DNA from: NS-11 sp036505795
GTDB taxonomy: Bacteria; Nitrospirota; Nitrospiria; Nitrospirales; NS-4
NCBI GenBank assembly: GCA_036505795.1
Contig: DASXSU010000031.1
Span: 62,001-126,000 of the forward strand
Reading direction: 5' to 3'
DNA length: 64,000 nt
This document shows positions 33,127 to 41,937 of this stretch, piece after piece (position 1 is the stretch's first letter; the number at the start of each line of letters is the position of its first letter). The notes beneath the pieces were generated by a model. The model had not been told where the DNA came from. It saw nothing but the letters and a program-made list of their open reading frames with translations, and made no database searches. The position numbers and the translations under genes are program-made.

Positions 33127-36100
33127 AACGCACCGGAGACCCCGACACCCGACGCATGGAGCTTCGCGGCGTTGTTCGCGTCGCCGGCGAAGTGATTGCG
33201 CAGTACTGGCCGATGCGTACCTTCATACATCACAATCCGCTTCATAGCTTGGAGTATCTTCCTTTTGAGACAACAGTCCGGCGTGGCCAGAAGTTCTTGG
33301 GAGGCTACGGTTACGTCTCCGGAAGGAACTTTCGAGGCTACCTTCGCTCCGGCAGAATCCTGTTCCGTCATCTTGACGAGGCCATACAACGGCTGGCACA
33401 TAATCAGTCCGTCACCGTTGGTCCCTGCCGAATCGCACACCAAGATGTTCTGCGAGCCTGCATGACTCATGGACTCTGCGCGACGACTCCGGAACCGCTG
33501 GACGTCTTGCTGAATCCAGGATCGAACGAAGAGCTGGTGTTCGCACTGGCCGATCACCTGACAGCAGCTTTGACCGCCCCAACGATCGAGGATCGGATTG
33601 CAACCGATGTCCGCGAAGACCTGGCTGAGTTGGGGAGCTATGTCCCTCTCTCTAACTGGTGCGACCGTACCCTCGGCACGGAGATCGTCAGCCTCGTGAA
33701 CACCGAACTGATCAAGTGGTGTGAGGCATTCCTGGACGAGGGGGATGCCACCTGGTCGATGCCGGGACGAGACCAGGGGCTTTATAATGCCTGGAAGGCG
33801 CTTGCCGCCCAGGAGTGGTCGCCCTGCAGCATTAAGGACAGTCGCCGAAAGATAGGCGATCTTCCGGAGCACCCGGAAGATGCGGTAATCGAGAGCCTTG
33901 AGATCCTTGGAATTCCCGACGAGCACCGACAGGACTATCTCTCGCTCCAGCTTACGGCTCTTCCCGGTTGGGCGGGCTACATCAAATGGCGCGCGGAACA
34001 GCAGAACTACAGCTGGCAACAGGTTTATCCAGCCAATCTCGTACAGTTCCTCGCAGTCCGTCTGTGGTATGTGCGCGAGCTGGTCCAAAAAGCCTGCCAT
34101 GAAGCGCTGGATATTCAGGGAAACTTCCGCGCAATCTCGGGCTACATGCAGAACCATCCGCACGCGTATTTCTTGCGGAAGGAACAGGTTGCCGGACGGT
34201 TGCCTGCCGCCTATTCGGAGCAGGTACAACGGCTATCGAGGAGCAACAGCAACGAATGGAAGGAGTTATCCGAGCGTTTGGAAATCGACACCCGGCCGCA
34301 ACGGGACCTGTCGCTGCGCCTTGTTGCAGCCCGCCGGCTTCTTAACCTGGGGCAGGCCTTGGAAATCGTGCCAACCGCGTTGATCGGCGCCAATCCAAAG
34401 GATCTTGCCAAGCTCGTCAGCTGGATGGATGCATTTCCCGAACCCGAGCACGGACCGGTTTGGCTCAAAGCGTTTGAAGCAAGATACCAGGAACAATTAT
34501 TCCGAATGCTGATGCGGACGGCGGGAAGTCACGGAAGTTCCGCACCCGTACGACCTCAGTCACAAGCAGTCTTTTGTATCGATGTGCGCTCTGAGCCCTT
34601 TCGACGTCACCTGGAATCGACGGGAGCGAATGAGACTTACGGATTCGCCGGCTTTTTTGCCGTCTTTATTCGTCATCGCGCGTGGGGAAAGGAACATTAC
34701 ACAGAGCAGTTCCCGGCGATCATGCGGGCTCGAAATGAAGTGCGGGAGCTACCCCGCAGTTATCTCGAACACATGGTGCCCAAGCATACGTCGAGAACTA
34801 AATTGGTTCATGCAGGCCACACACTCTTGCACGATTTGAAAGAGAACGTGGTCACGGCCTATGTCATGGTGGAATCTCTGGGATGGTTCTATGGCATTCC
34901 AATCGTCGGCAAAACTGTAACGCCTGCCCTGTACAAGCGTCTGGCATCGTGGGTACAACGCCGATTGGTGCCTTCGATCGCCACCATTCTCACCGTGGAT
35001 AAATTATCACCCGCAGACATCGAGGAGATGTTGGTGGCGGAACAGCGTTCCACCATCTGGAAAGCCTTACGCGACCGGGTCGGGGTCCGCGCCTCCCGGA
35101 TTTCTGCGGAATTCGTGGAAGCGCTGCGCCTCCAGGCCTTGAACGGAGAAAAAGGTGCGGAGCCGTCGTTGATCGGGGCCGGCCGGGAACTCGCGCTCTC
35201 GAAAGATGATCTCGTAGCGTTTGTTGAGACGCTGCGGCGACAGTACCGGATCACTCAACGATCAGCCTCGTGGCAAAAGGAACGGATCACGCGCACCGGG
35301 TTCACGCTCGACGAGCAGGTACTCACGGTGGAAACGGCCCTCCGCATGATGGGGCTTATCCGTAACTTCGCCCGGGTCGTGCTGTTTTGCGCCCACGCCA
35401 GCACCTCCGAGAATAATCCGTATGAATCTGCTTTGGATTGCGGAGCCTGCGGGGGCAATGAGGGAAAACCTAACGCGCGCGTGCTCGCCATGATGGCGAA
35501 CAATCCCAAGGTGAGGGAACGGTTGACGAAGAATGGCATCGACATTCCTTCGGACACGCATTTTCTCGCCGGCCAAGTCGACACGACTACCGACGAGGTG
35601 CAACTCTTCGACCTTGAAGATGTGCTGCCCAGCCATCGGAAGGACGTGGCTCGGCTGCTGGACGATCTTCACGAGGCCGCACAGCTTACGAGCCAGGAGC
35701 GCTGTGCCCGGTTCCCGGAGGCTAAAGAAGCGTTACCCCCGGCGCAGGCCTGGACGTACGCACGCGAGCGCAGTGTAGACTGGAGTCAGGTGCGTCCTGA
35801 GTGGGGCTTATCCGGCAATACCTCATTCATCATCGGCCGGCGTGACCTCACGAAGGGCCTGAATCTAGGCGGGCGCGTCTTCCTGCATTCCTATGATTAC
35901 CGAGAAGACCCGACCAATAGGTTGTTGGAGGTAATCATGACGGGGCCGCAAGTCGTCGCCCAATGGATCAACATGGAGCATTACTTCTCTACCGTCGATA
36001 ATGAGGTGTACGGCAGCGGAAGCAAAATTTATCATAACGTCGTCGGGAGACTCGGGATCATGTCGGGGCCTTGGAGCGATCTACGACTCGGCTTGGCCTG

Positions 36101-36365
36101 GCAGACGGTGATGAACGGAGAGGCGCCCTATCACGAGCCCATGCGACTGTTGACCATTATTGAAGCCCGATGTTCGGACATCGAGAAACTAATCAGGCGG
36201 CACGAGGTGTTGCAGCATTTCTATCACAACGAGTGGGTGCACCTCGTCGCGCTCGACCCAGAGGACGGAACCTTGTATCGGTACAGATCAACGGGGGGGT
36301 GGAGCAATGTCGCCGTTGGACCGACACGCATAAATGGAACGAAGGGAAAGGAGTCGGTTGAATGA
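33114..36365 (+). CDS. dabA: DabA (DUF2309) catalytic subunit of inorganic carbon pump
   Basis: 1083 residues, longer than the roughly 800 of the characterised DabA2. Beta-carbonic-anhydrase-like zinc site is complete: Cys488 and Asp490 in VFCIDVRSE, His761 in FCAHASTSENNP and Cys776 in DCGACGG; the His-Cys spacing of 15 equals that of the known enzyme. Other family blocks: HHNPLHSLEYLPFE near 39-52, GKPNARVLAMM, and NMEHYFSTVDNEVYGSGSKIYHNVVG near the C-terminus. It is thought to convert CO2 to bicarbonate vectorially when energised by DabB. ATG 33114 is assumed; a Met at residue 15 is an alternative. Confidence 0.95.
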   Translation: MDQIKRTGDPDTRRMELRGVVRVAGEVIAQYWPMRTFIHHNPLHSLEYLPFETTVRRGQKFLGGYGYVSGRNFRGYLRSGRILFRHLDEAIQRLAHNQSVTVGPCRIAHQDVLRACMTHGLCATTPEPLDVLLNPGSNEELVFALADHLTAALTAPTIEDRIATDVREDLAELGSYVPLSNWCDRTLGTEIVSLVNTELIKWCEAFLDEGDATWSMPGRDQGLYNAWKALAAQEWSPCSIKDSRRKIGDLPEHPEDAVIESLEILGIPDEHRQDYLSLQLTALPGWAGYIKWRAEQQNYSWQQVYPANLVQFLAVRLWYVRELVQKACHEALDIQGNFRAISGYMQNHPHAYFLRKEQVAGRLPAAYSEQVQRLSRSNSNEWKELSERLEIDTRPQRDLSLRLVAARRLLNLGQALEIVPTALIGANPKDLAKLVSWMDAFPEPEHGPVWLKAFEARYQEQLFRMLMRTAGSHGSSAPVRPQSQAVFCIDVRSEPFRRHLESTGANETYGFAGFFAVFIRHRAWGKEHYTEQFPAIMRARNEVRELPRSYLEHMVPKHTSRTKLVHAGHTLLHDLKENVVTAYVMVESLGWFYGIPIVGKTVTPALYKRLASWVQRRLVPSIATILTVDKLSPADIEEMLVAEQRSTIWKALRDRVGVRASRISAEFVEALRLQALNGEKGAEPSLIGAGRELALSKDDLVAFVETLRRQYRITQRSASWQKERITRTGFTLDEQVLTVETALRMMGLIRNFARVVLFCAHASTSENNPYESALDCGACGGNEGKPNARVLAMMANNPKVRERLTKNGIDIPSDTHFLAGQVDTTTDEVQLFDLEDVLPSHRKDVARLLDDLHEAAQLTSQERCARFPEAKEALPPAQAWTYARERSVDWSQVRPEWGLSGNTSFIIGRRDLTKGLNLGGRVFLHSYDYREDPTNRLLEVIMTGPQVVAQWINMEHYFSTVDNEVYGSGSKIYHNVVGRLGIMSGPWSDLRLGLAWQTVMNGEAPYHEPMRLLTIIEARCSDIEKLIRRHEVLQHFYHNEWVHLVALDPEDGTLYRYRSTGGWSNVAVGPTRINGTKGKESVE

Positions 36366-36700
36366 GTGAGCTGACGTTGCACCCGATGAAGGAAATCCGT
36401 GTGATTGTCGCAGGTGAACACAAGGCTTTTGTGACCGAGTTGCTGGAGGCTCAAGCGACCGGCTACACGGTTATCGGCAATGTCTCCGGGAAAGGCCATC
36501 ACGGCGTTCGTGAAGCTCACTTTATGTTCAGTGAGCAGGAGAGCCTCGTGATGATTATGACGGTCGTGCCCGAAGAGAAGGTCGAACCGATCTTGGCCGG
36601 ATTGCGGCCGCTGTTCGCCCGTCACTCCGGCGTGATGTTCGTGGCTGATGTGGCGGTCAGCCGACGGGAGTACTTCGGGAAAAGCTTGACCGGTTCCTGA
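36362..36700 (+). CDS. PII-like regulatory protein of the dab operon
   Basis: 112 residues with the PII ferredoxin-like fold: beta-1 KEIRVIVAGEH, helix VTELLEAQATGYTVIGNVSGKGHHGVRE where the B/T-loop begins, and VMIMTVVPEEKVEPILAGLRPLF. The uridylylation Tyr region of GlnB is absent and the T-loop is short, as in PII-like proteins found with bicarbonate transporters and DabA. Overlaps dabA by 4 bases. Likely binds nucleotides and adjusts pump activity to carbon or energy state (inference). Confidence 0.85.
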   Translation: MSELTLHPMKEIRVIVAGEHKAFVTELLEAQATGYTVIGNVSGKGHHGVREAHFMFSEQESLVMIMTVVPEEKVEPILAGLRPLFARHSGVMFVADVAVSRREYFGKSLTGS

Positions 36701-36720
36701 GCGGCCTGCGGCGACCGGCT

Positions 36721-38103
36721 TCAGACGGATTGTTCCGGCACCCTGAGATGATATTTCCCCATGCGATAGCGAAGGGTGTTACGGGTGACTTTGAGAAGCC
36801 GCGCGGCCTCGGACACGTTCCCTTTGGACCGGCCCAACGCCTCTTGCAGCATGATCTTTTCCACTTCCTCAACGGAAAGACCGAAGGAAAGCAACGAGGG
36901 AAGCGGTGTTTCGGCAGACGTCTCCCTGCTGGCCCTTAGATACGCCGGAAGATTATCAACGTCGACTCGCGTGCCTTTACACGTGATTGTCACCCATTCC
37001 ACCATATTTTGAAATTCGCGTATGTTGCCCGGCCAGGAATAGCTCTCGACGAGCCGGAGCGCCTCCGGCGTGAAGCCCGAGATCCTCAGGCCTCGTTCCC
37101 GGTTGTACCGCGCCAGTAAGTGATCCAGCAGCACCTGAATGTCACCTCTGCGTTCCCTCAACGGCGGTAGATGGAGGGGGCAGACGCTGATACGGTAGAA
37201 AAGATCTTCTCGAAACTTGCCCTTCTGCACCGAATCCCTTAGATCGCGGTTGGTCGCCACGACGAGCCGCAGATCCACCTTGATTCCTTTGAGTCCCCCT
37301 AGCGGCTCCACCATGCGATCCTCGATCACCCGCAGCAACTTCGCCTGCGTCGGCGCGCTCATCTCACCGATTTCGTCGAGAAACAGCGTCCCCCTGTGGG
37401 CCAGAAGAAATCGGCCCGGTTTGGCCTTTTTCGCATCGGTAAACGCGCCCTTCTCATAGCCGAACAACTCGGATTCGAGCAGGGGTTCCGGGATCGCCGC
37501 GCAGTTGATTGCAACCATCGGTCCTCCCCTCCTCGGACTGGCATAGTGAATCGCTCTCGCCAGCAATTCCTTGCCGGTGCCGCTCTCGCCGCTGATCAGC
37601 ACCGTCGAATCGGTGACTGCGATATCGCACGCCAGGGCTTTGATCTTTTGGAGTTCCGGAGACTGCCCCACGATATTCTCAAAGCCGAACTGCCCGCGCA
37701 GTTCCTGGCTCAGCCCTCGATTTTCCTGTTTCAGGCGTCGCATGTCGAGCGCCCGCTTCACGACGATTTTCAACTCTTCGTTGTCTACCGGTTTGCTAAT
37801 GAAGTCGAAGGCCCCCTTCTTGATGGCTTCAACGGCCGACTTGACCGTGCCGAAACCGGTAATGATGATGACCGGAATTTCAGACCCTTCCTTGACCACA
37901 TGGTCCAGGACATCAAAACCCCCGGCTCTGCCCATCTGGAGATCCGTGAGCACGAGATCGATCCCGCCTTCATCCACCAGTTTGATTCCTGCTTCTCCTG
38001 AATCGGCCAACACCAAGCGATAGCCTTCACCCCTCAGGACGAGATCCAAGATCCGACGCATCCGCTCCTCGTCCTCTATGATCAGGATCGTTGATTCAGG
38101 CAT
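36721..38103 (-). CDS. sigma-54-dependent response regulator (NtrC family)
   Basis: 460 residues: receiver (1-120, phosphoacceptor Asp54 in LTDLQM), AAA+ domain (about 140-370; Walker A GESGTGKE 171-178, Walker B GTLFLDEIGE) and C-terminal Fis-type helix-turn-helix (GNVSEAARLLKVTRNTLRYRM). The sigma-54-contacting loop reads GAFTDA (218-223) instead of GAFTGA. Its start overlaps the kinase gene by 22 bases, so the two form a cognate pair. Converges on the dab operon 20 bases away. Confidence 0.95.
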   Translation of the reverse strand: MPESTILIIEDEERMRRILDLVLRGEGYRLVLADSGEAGIKLVDEGGIDLVLTDLQMGRAGGFDVLDHVVKEGSEIPVIIITGFGTVKSAVEAIKKGAFDFISKPVDNEELKIVVKRALDMRRLKQENRGLSQELRGQFGFENIVGQSPELQKIKALACDIAVTDSTVLISGESGTGKELLARAIHYASPRRGGPMVAINCAAIPEPLLESELFGYEKGAFTDAKKAKPGRFLLAHRGTLFLDEIGEMSAPTQAKLLRVIEDRMVEPLGGLKGIKVDLRLVVATNRDLRDSVQKGKFREDLFYRISVCPLHLPPLRERRGDIQVLLDHLLARYNRERGLRISGFTPEALRLVESYSWPGNIREFQNMVEWVTITCKGTRVDVDNLPAYLRASRETSAETPLPSLLSFGLSVEEVEKIMLQEALGRSKGNVSEAARLLKVTRNTLRYRMGKYHLRVPEQSV

Positions 38104-40106
38104 GCCTCCTCCTTCTGCGCACCGGCCCGAACCACCGTGGGAAATTTGAGGACGACTTCCGTCCCTTGGCCTTCGGTACTGTGAATCACCATCTGTCCTC
38201 CGTTGTTCTCAACCAACCGCTTGGCGTTCGTCAAGCCCAGCCCCGTCCCATATTCCTTGGTCGTAAAGAACGGGTCGTAGATATGCCGGAGGTGCTCTGT
38301 GCTGATGCCCATGCCGGTGTCCGCCACCAATAACTCGATCATGGCGGGTGCGCCGATAGTCTGGGCCAGCTGCGCCGAGAGCCGTAGGGTGCCTCCGGCC
38401 GGCATTGCTTCCCGCGCGTTGACGAGCAGGTTGACCAGGGCTTCTTTCACCTGATCAGGATCGACTAAGAGCTCCGGCAGATCGCGGCCGACTTCGGTCA
38501 GCACGTGAATTTTTTCGCCCTTTCCCAGCGCTCGCCATTCTTGTACGGACGCGTCGAGCAAAACCTTCGCCAAAACCGGCCGGAGTTCAGGAGGCATCTG
38601 TCGCGCAAATCGCAAGAAATGATTGATACGATTGGTGAGCCGGTCCACCTCGTCGATCACATACTGCGCCACCTCGCGCTTGACCGACTCAGGCTGGTGC
38701 TCATCCATCACGAGTTGCGCCGAGCTTCGAACCACGCCGAGCGGGTTCTTGATGTCATGAGCGAGCGCCGCCAGCAACTGGCCGACGGAGGCAAGCTTTT
38801 CCTTCCGCAATAATTCTCCCTCCTGGTCATGTATCTTCTTGAAGCTCTCCTCCAAGGTCTCCGCCATTTGATTAAAGGCCAATGCCAGTGACTCCAGCTC
38901 ATCCCCTGTACGAACCGCTACGCGACGATTCGTGGTTTCGCGCAAGCCGCGATCAAATCGACCTGCGGCAGCCAAATCGCTGACGTCCCGGCGGATCGCG
39001 TCAGCCTGCTCGTGCAACAGGACGATAGGTTTTACAATCTTTTGTCCAATATAGAACCCCAGAGACGCGAGAACCGTCACCATTCCGAATCCAATGATCC
39101 CGACCACCCGCAAGAGCGTGTAGACCGGAGCGTAGGTCTCTGCCGGGTCCTGCCGGACAAAGGCGTACCATTCTGTCCCCCCCAGACTGGATTTGGACAG
39201 CTGGTGCGAAAAACGGATCGGCGCATACCCGACGATTGAGTTGTGACCCCCGTGGGCATCGTCCTCGGCCACGACCCATCCCGGGGTCGGTCGCATCAAC
39301 TGCTGCATCAGCGCATCGTTGATCAGATGGGCCTTGGGCGGCAGAACCGGACAGATCAGCGGGGTGCCTTCGGTGTTCAGCAACATCCCATGGCCCCGCT
39401 CTCCAACATGAATCTCCATGATGGCCTTCGTCAGGTTGTCCCGGCGTAGAATCAGCTTCACGACGCCAACCGCTCGGGTTCCCTCGTCATTGAGCACCGG
39501 CACCGCGATGTCCAATAAAAAGAGACCGGGTGCCTGCTCATATAGATCGCTCACGTAGGTATTCCCCGCTCCTTGGTTGAATGCCTCGTTCCACCAGAGC
39601 TTGTCGTGGTGAAGAAATTCGACATCGGGCTGCATGCTGGCCACAAGCGCTCCATTTTGGTCCGTCACTAAAATGTTCTGGTAGGTCTCGCTGCGAATGT
39701 TGGACCAGGATCGAATATAGAGCATCGTCTGCTGACTGATGAACTCTGGAAACGCGTGGGTTTGTCCCTTGCGGAACGCGTCCCAGCGCTGGCTTCGCTC
39801 CTGGAGCAGCCCCGCCAATCTCTTGCCTCGATATGAGGCGTTGACAGCCTCCACTGACGCGCGTACCGCCTGCGGAGCCGCCCCCAGGTGCCGTGCAGCA
39901 TCCACTTCGTCATCCAACATGACCTCGATTCGGCGCGCGGTGGCCGACGCGATCTGTTGGAAGCTATCGCCGATCGTGTTCTTGAGGGTATGGGTGCTGT
40001 AAAGGTAGGTTGCAAACAATGCCACGATGCCGGGAGCAAATCCGACAATCAGCAGAGAGGCGACGAATTTTTTCTGAAGGCCGCGTCGAGCCCGACCGAT
40101 TTCCAT
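38082..40106 (-). CDS. membrane sensor histidine kinase
   Basis: 674 residues: membrane helix (about 14-38), periplasmic Cache-like sensor (about 39-330, QNGALVASMQPDVEFLHHDKLWWNEAF and GLFLLDIAVPVLND are dCache-type features), second helix (about 333-356), HAMP, dimerisation helix with His in LAHDIKNPLG and a HATPase (DTGMGIS, GTGLGLTNAKRLVE). NtrB/ZraS-like output to the sigma-54 regulator. Start ATG 40106 preferred for its AGGTAGGG upstream; the frame stays open to 40169. Confidence 0.92.
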   Translation of the reverse strand: MEIGRARRGLQKKFVASLLIVGFAPGIVALFATYLYSTHTLKNTIGDSFQQIASATARRIEVMLDDEVDAARHLGAAPQAVRASVEAVNASYRGKRLAGLLQERSQRWDAFRKGQTHAFPEFISQQTMLYIRSWSNIRSETYQNILVTDQNGALVASMQPDVEFLHHDKLWWNEAFNQGAGNTYVSDLYEQAPGLFLLDIAVPVLNDEGTRAVGVVKLILRRDNLTKAIMEIHVGERGHGMLLNTEGTPLICPVLPPKAHLINDALMQQLMRPTPGWVVAEDDAHGGHNSIVGYAPIRFSHQLSKSSLGGTEWYAFVRQDPAETYAPVYTLLRVVGIIGFGMVTVLASLGFYIGQKIVKPIVLLHEQADAIRRDVSDLAAAGRFDRGLRETTNRRVAVRTGDELESLALAFNQMAETLEESFKKIHDQEGELLRKEKLASVGQLLAALAHDIKNPLGVVRSSAQLVMDEHQPESVKREVAQYVIDEVDRLTNRINHFLRFARQMPPELRPVLAKVLLDASVQEWRALGKGEKIHVLTEVGRDLPELLVDPDQVKEALVNLLVNAREAMPAGGTLRLSAQLAQTIGAPAMIELLVADTGMGISTEHLRHIYDPFFTTKEYGTGLGLTNAKRLVENNGGQMVIHSTEGQGTEVVLKFPTVVRAGAQKEEACLNQRS

Positions 40107-40255
40107 CGACGACCCTACCTCAATGCCATGGCGGCGGTCCGAGGAGACATGACGGGAAAGCCATGTCACTATAGAGCACGCCCCAAAGGCGTGGCAAGGG
40201 AGGCGGAGGATAAACAGCCCTGTCGGGTCGCTCGTTCAGAGCAGGCCCATTGGCG

Positions 40256-40654
40256 TTACTGCCCCGAAGGGCGATTCGGAAGGTCGGAGGGAGGATACAG
40301 CTGTTCCAAACGTTCCAGCAAGGGGAGCGCCTCTGGAGTGCTCGTTCGAGAAGCCGGGCTTGGAGGATGATCCCAGGTCAGTTTCCGAATGTCGAGTTCA
40401 CTGAGCGCGCTGCGGATCAGGTCGACCATCGCTTGGAGGGCTAATTCATCGCCGGCGCGCAAATCCAATATCCGCTCTTCCTTTTTCTTGGGAGAGGGCT
40501 CGCTGTGAAGCATGGCCCAGCACCCATCAAAAAGGCTGATGCGCACAGATTCCGGCAGGTTGAGATTTTCAAGCTCCGACGTGCATAAGGCCAGGACGAG
40601 CAGAACAAATTGCAGATCCGGGATCCCGGGGTGATTGACATCAAGTGTCGGCAT
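40256..40654 (-). CDS. hypothetical soluble protein
   Basis: 132 residues, no family recognised. N-terminal helical part with ELENLNLPESVRISLFDGCWAML, a charged middle (SPKKKEERILDL) and a Pro/Ser-rich C-terminus. It starts 8 bases after the M16 peptidase stop and is followed by a 149-base gap before the kinase gene, so it is plausibly cotranscribed with pnp and the peptidase. Confidence 0.55.
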   Translation of the reverse strand: MPTLDVNHPGIPDLQFVLLVLALCTSELENLNLPESVRISLFDGCWAMLHSEPSPKKKEERILDLRAGDELALQAMVDLIRSALSELDIRKLTWDHPPSPASRTSTPEALPLLERLEQLYPPSDLPNRPSGQ

Positions 40655-40661
40655 ATAACAG

Positions 40662-41915
40662 CTACGGGATGACCCGCTCCAGGGTGGCTTTTTTGATAGG
40701 GCCCAACGCCGTCACGGTAAGATGCCGATCCTCAAATAGATCGCGGCTGAGAGTCCAGATTTGCTCCGGCGATACCCGGTCGATATCTTCCATAATCTCT
40801 TCACAAGAGATATATCTTCCGAAGTACAGCTCATCTTTCGCCGCTTTACACATCCGGCTGCTGGAGGTTTCCAGACTGAGCATGAGGTTGCCCTTCAGTT
40901 GGGACTTCGCTCGTTGAAGTTCCGCGCGGTTCACCGGCGTCGTCTTCAAACGTCGCAGCTCGGAAAGCACGAGTGCCAGGACCTTGGGCGCGGCCTCGGC
41001 ACGCGTCCCGGCATACACGGTAAACAGTCCGCTATCCACAAAGCACCCCAGCGACGAATGAATTGCGTATGCCAGCCCCCGTTTCTCCCGCACCTCCTGG
41101 AACAACCGTGAGCTGACACCGCCACCGAGGATCGCATTGAGCAGGTAAGCCGCGTACCGGTCCTTGTCCGATACCGAGACCCCTTTGAGCCCCACGCAGA
41201 GATGCGCCTGTTCCAGGGCTTTGGCACGCACATGGACTCCCCCACCAATGCTCGGCGGGATCCGGCCAGGGGGCGAAGCCTCCGCCCCTGCCTCATCTCC
41301 AAAGGCGGCCGCGATTTGCTTGAGCACCCGGCTCCGGGAGAAATTACCGGCCACGGCGATGACGATCTGAGCCGGGCGGTAAAAGCGGGACCGGTAGGAA
41401 AGCACTTTTTTTCGCCGAAGGCTTTCGATCGTGGCCACTTCTCCGAGAATGGGACGGCCAAGCGGGTGCTCTCCAAAGATGTTCTTGGTATGCAGGTCGT
41501 GTAAGTGTTCTTCCGGGTCGTCCTCGACCATGCGGATCTCCTCCAGGACGACCCGCTTTTCCTTGCTTAATTCCCTCGAATCAAATCGCGAATGGTGAAA
41601 AATGTCGGCCAGCAGATCGATCCCCTCCGCGGCGTATTCATCCAACACGGTCGAATAGAAGGTCGTGCATTCCCGCGACGTAAACGCGTTGAGTTCTCCA
41701 CCTAACGCATCAATCTCCCGCGAGATCGCTTCGGCGCTGCGCCGCCGTGTCCCCTTAAAAACCATATGCTCTATAAAATGGGAGAGTCCTTCTTCGCCGG
41801 GGCGCTCGTCCCTGGAGCCGACGTCCACCCAGACTCCTATCGAGACGGACCGCACGGACGTCACCTCTTCGGTGACGACTCGCACCCCGTTATCCAGCAC
41901 CTCCCTTTTAACCAT
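40662..41915 (-). CDS. M16 family zinc peptidase (processing-peptidase-like)
   Basis: 417 residues with the inverted zinc motif HFIEHMVFKGT (HxxEH) near residue 48 and the distal Glu about 75 residues later in the RVVLEEIRMVEDDPEE block; C-terminal inactive half with the RxxY-type ending SSRLFQEVREKRGLAYAIHS. Closely resembles the bacterial PepR/YmxG-type peptidases that follow pnp in many genomes, as here (22 bases downstream). Cytoplasmic; physiological substrate unknown. Confidence 0.94.
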   Translation of the reverse strand: MVKREVLDNGVRVVTEEVTSVRSVSIGVWVDVGSRDERPGEEGLSHFIEHMVFKGTRRRSAEAISREIDALGGELNAFTSRECTTFYSTVLDEYAAEGIDLLADIFHHSRFDSRELSKEKRVVLEEIRMVEDDPEEHLHDLHTKNIFGEHPLGRPILGEVATIESLRRKKVLSYRSRFYRPAQIVIAVAGNFSRSRVLKQIAAAFGDEAGAEASPPGRIPPSIGGGVHVRAKALEQAHLCVGLKGVSVSDKDRYAAYLLNAILGGGVSSRLFQEVREKRGLAYAIHSSLGCFVDSGLFTVYAGTRAEAAPKVLALVLSELRRLKTTPVNRAELQRAKSQLKGNLMLSLETSSSRMCKAAKDELYFGRYISCEEIMEDIDRVSPEQIWTLSRDLFEDRHLTVTALGPIKKATLERVIP

Positions 41916-41937
41916 TCTCTCCTCGCTTCTTGAACGC

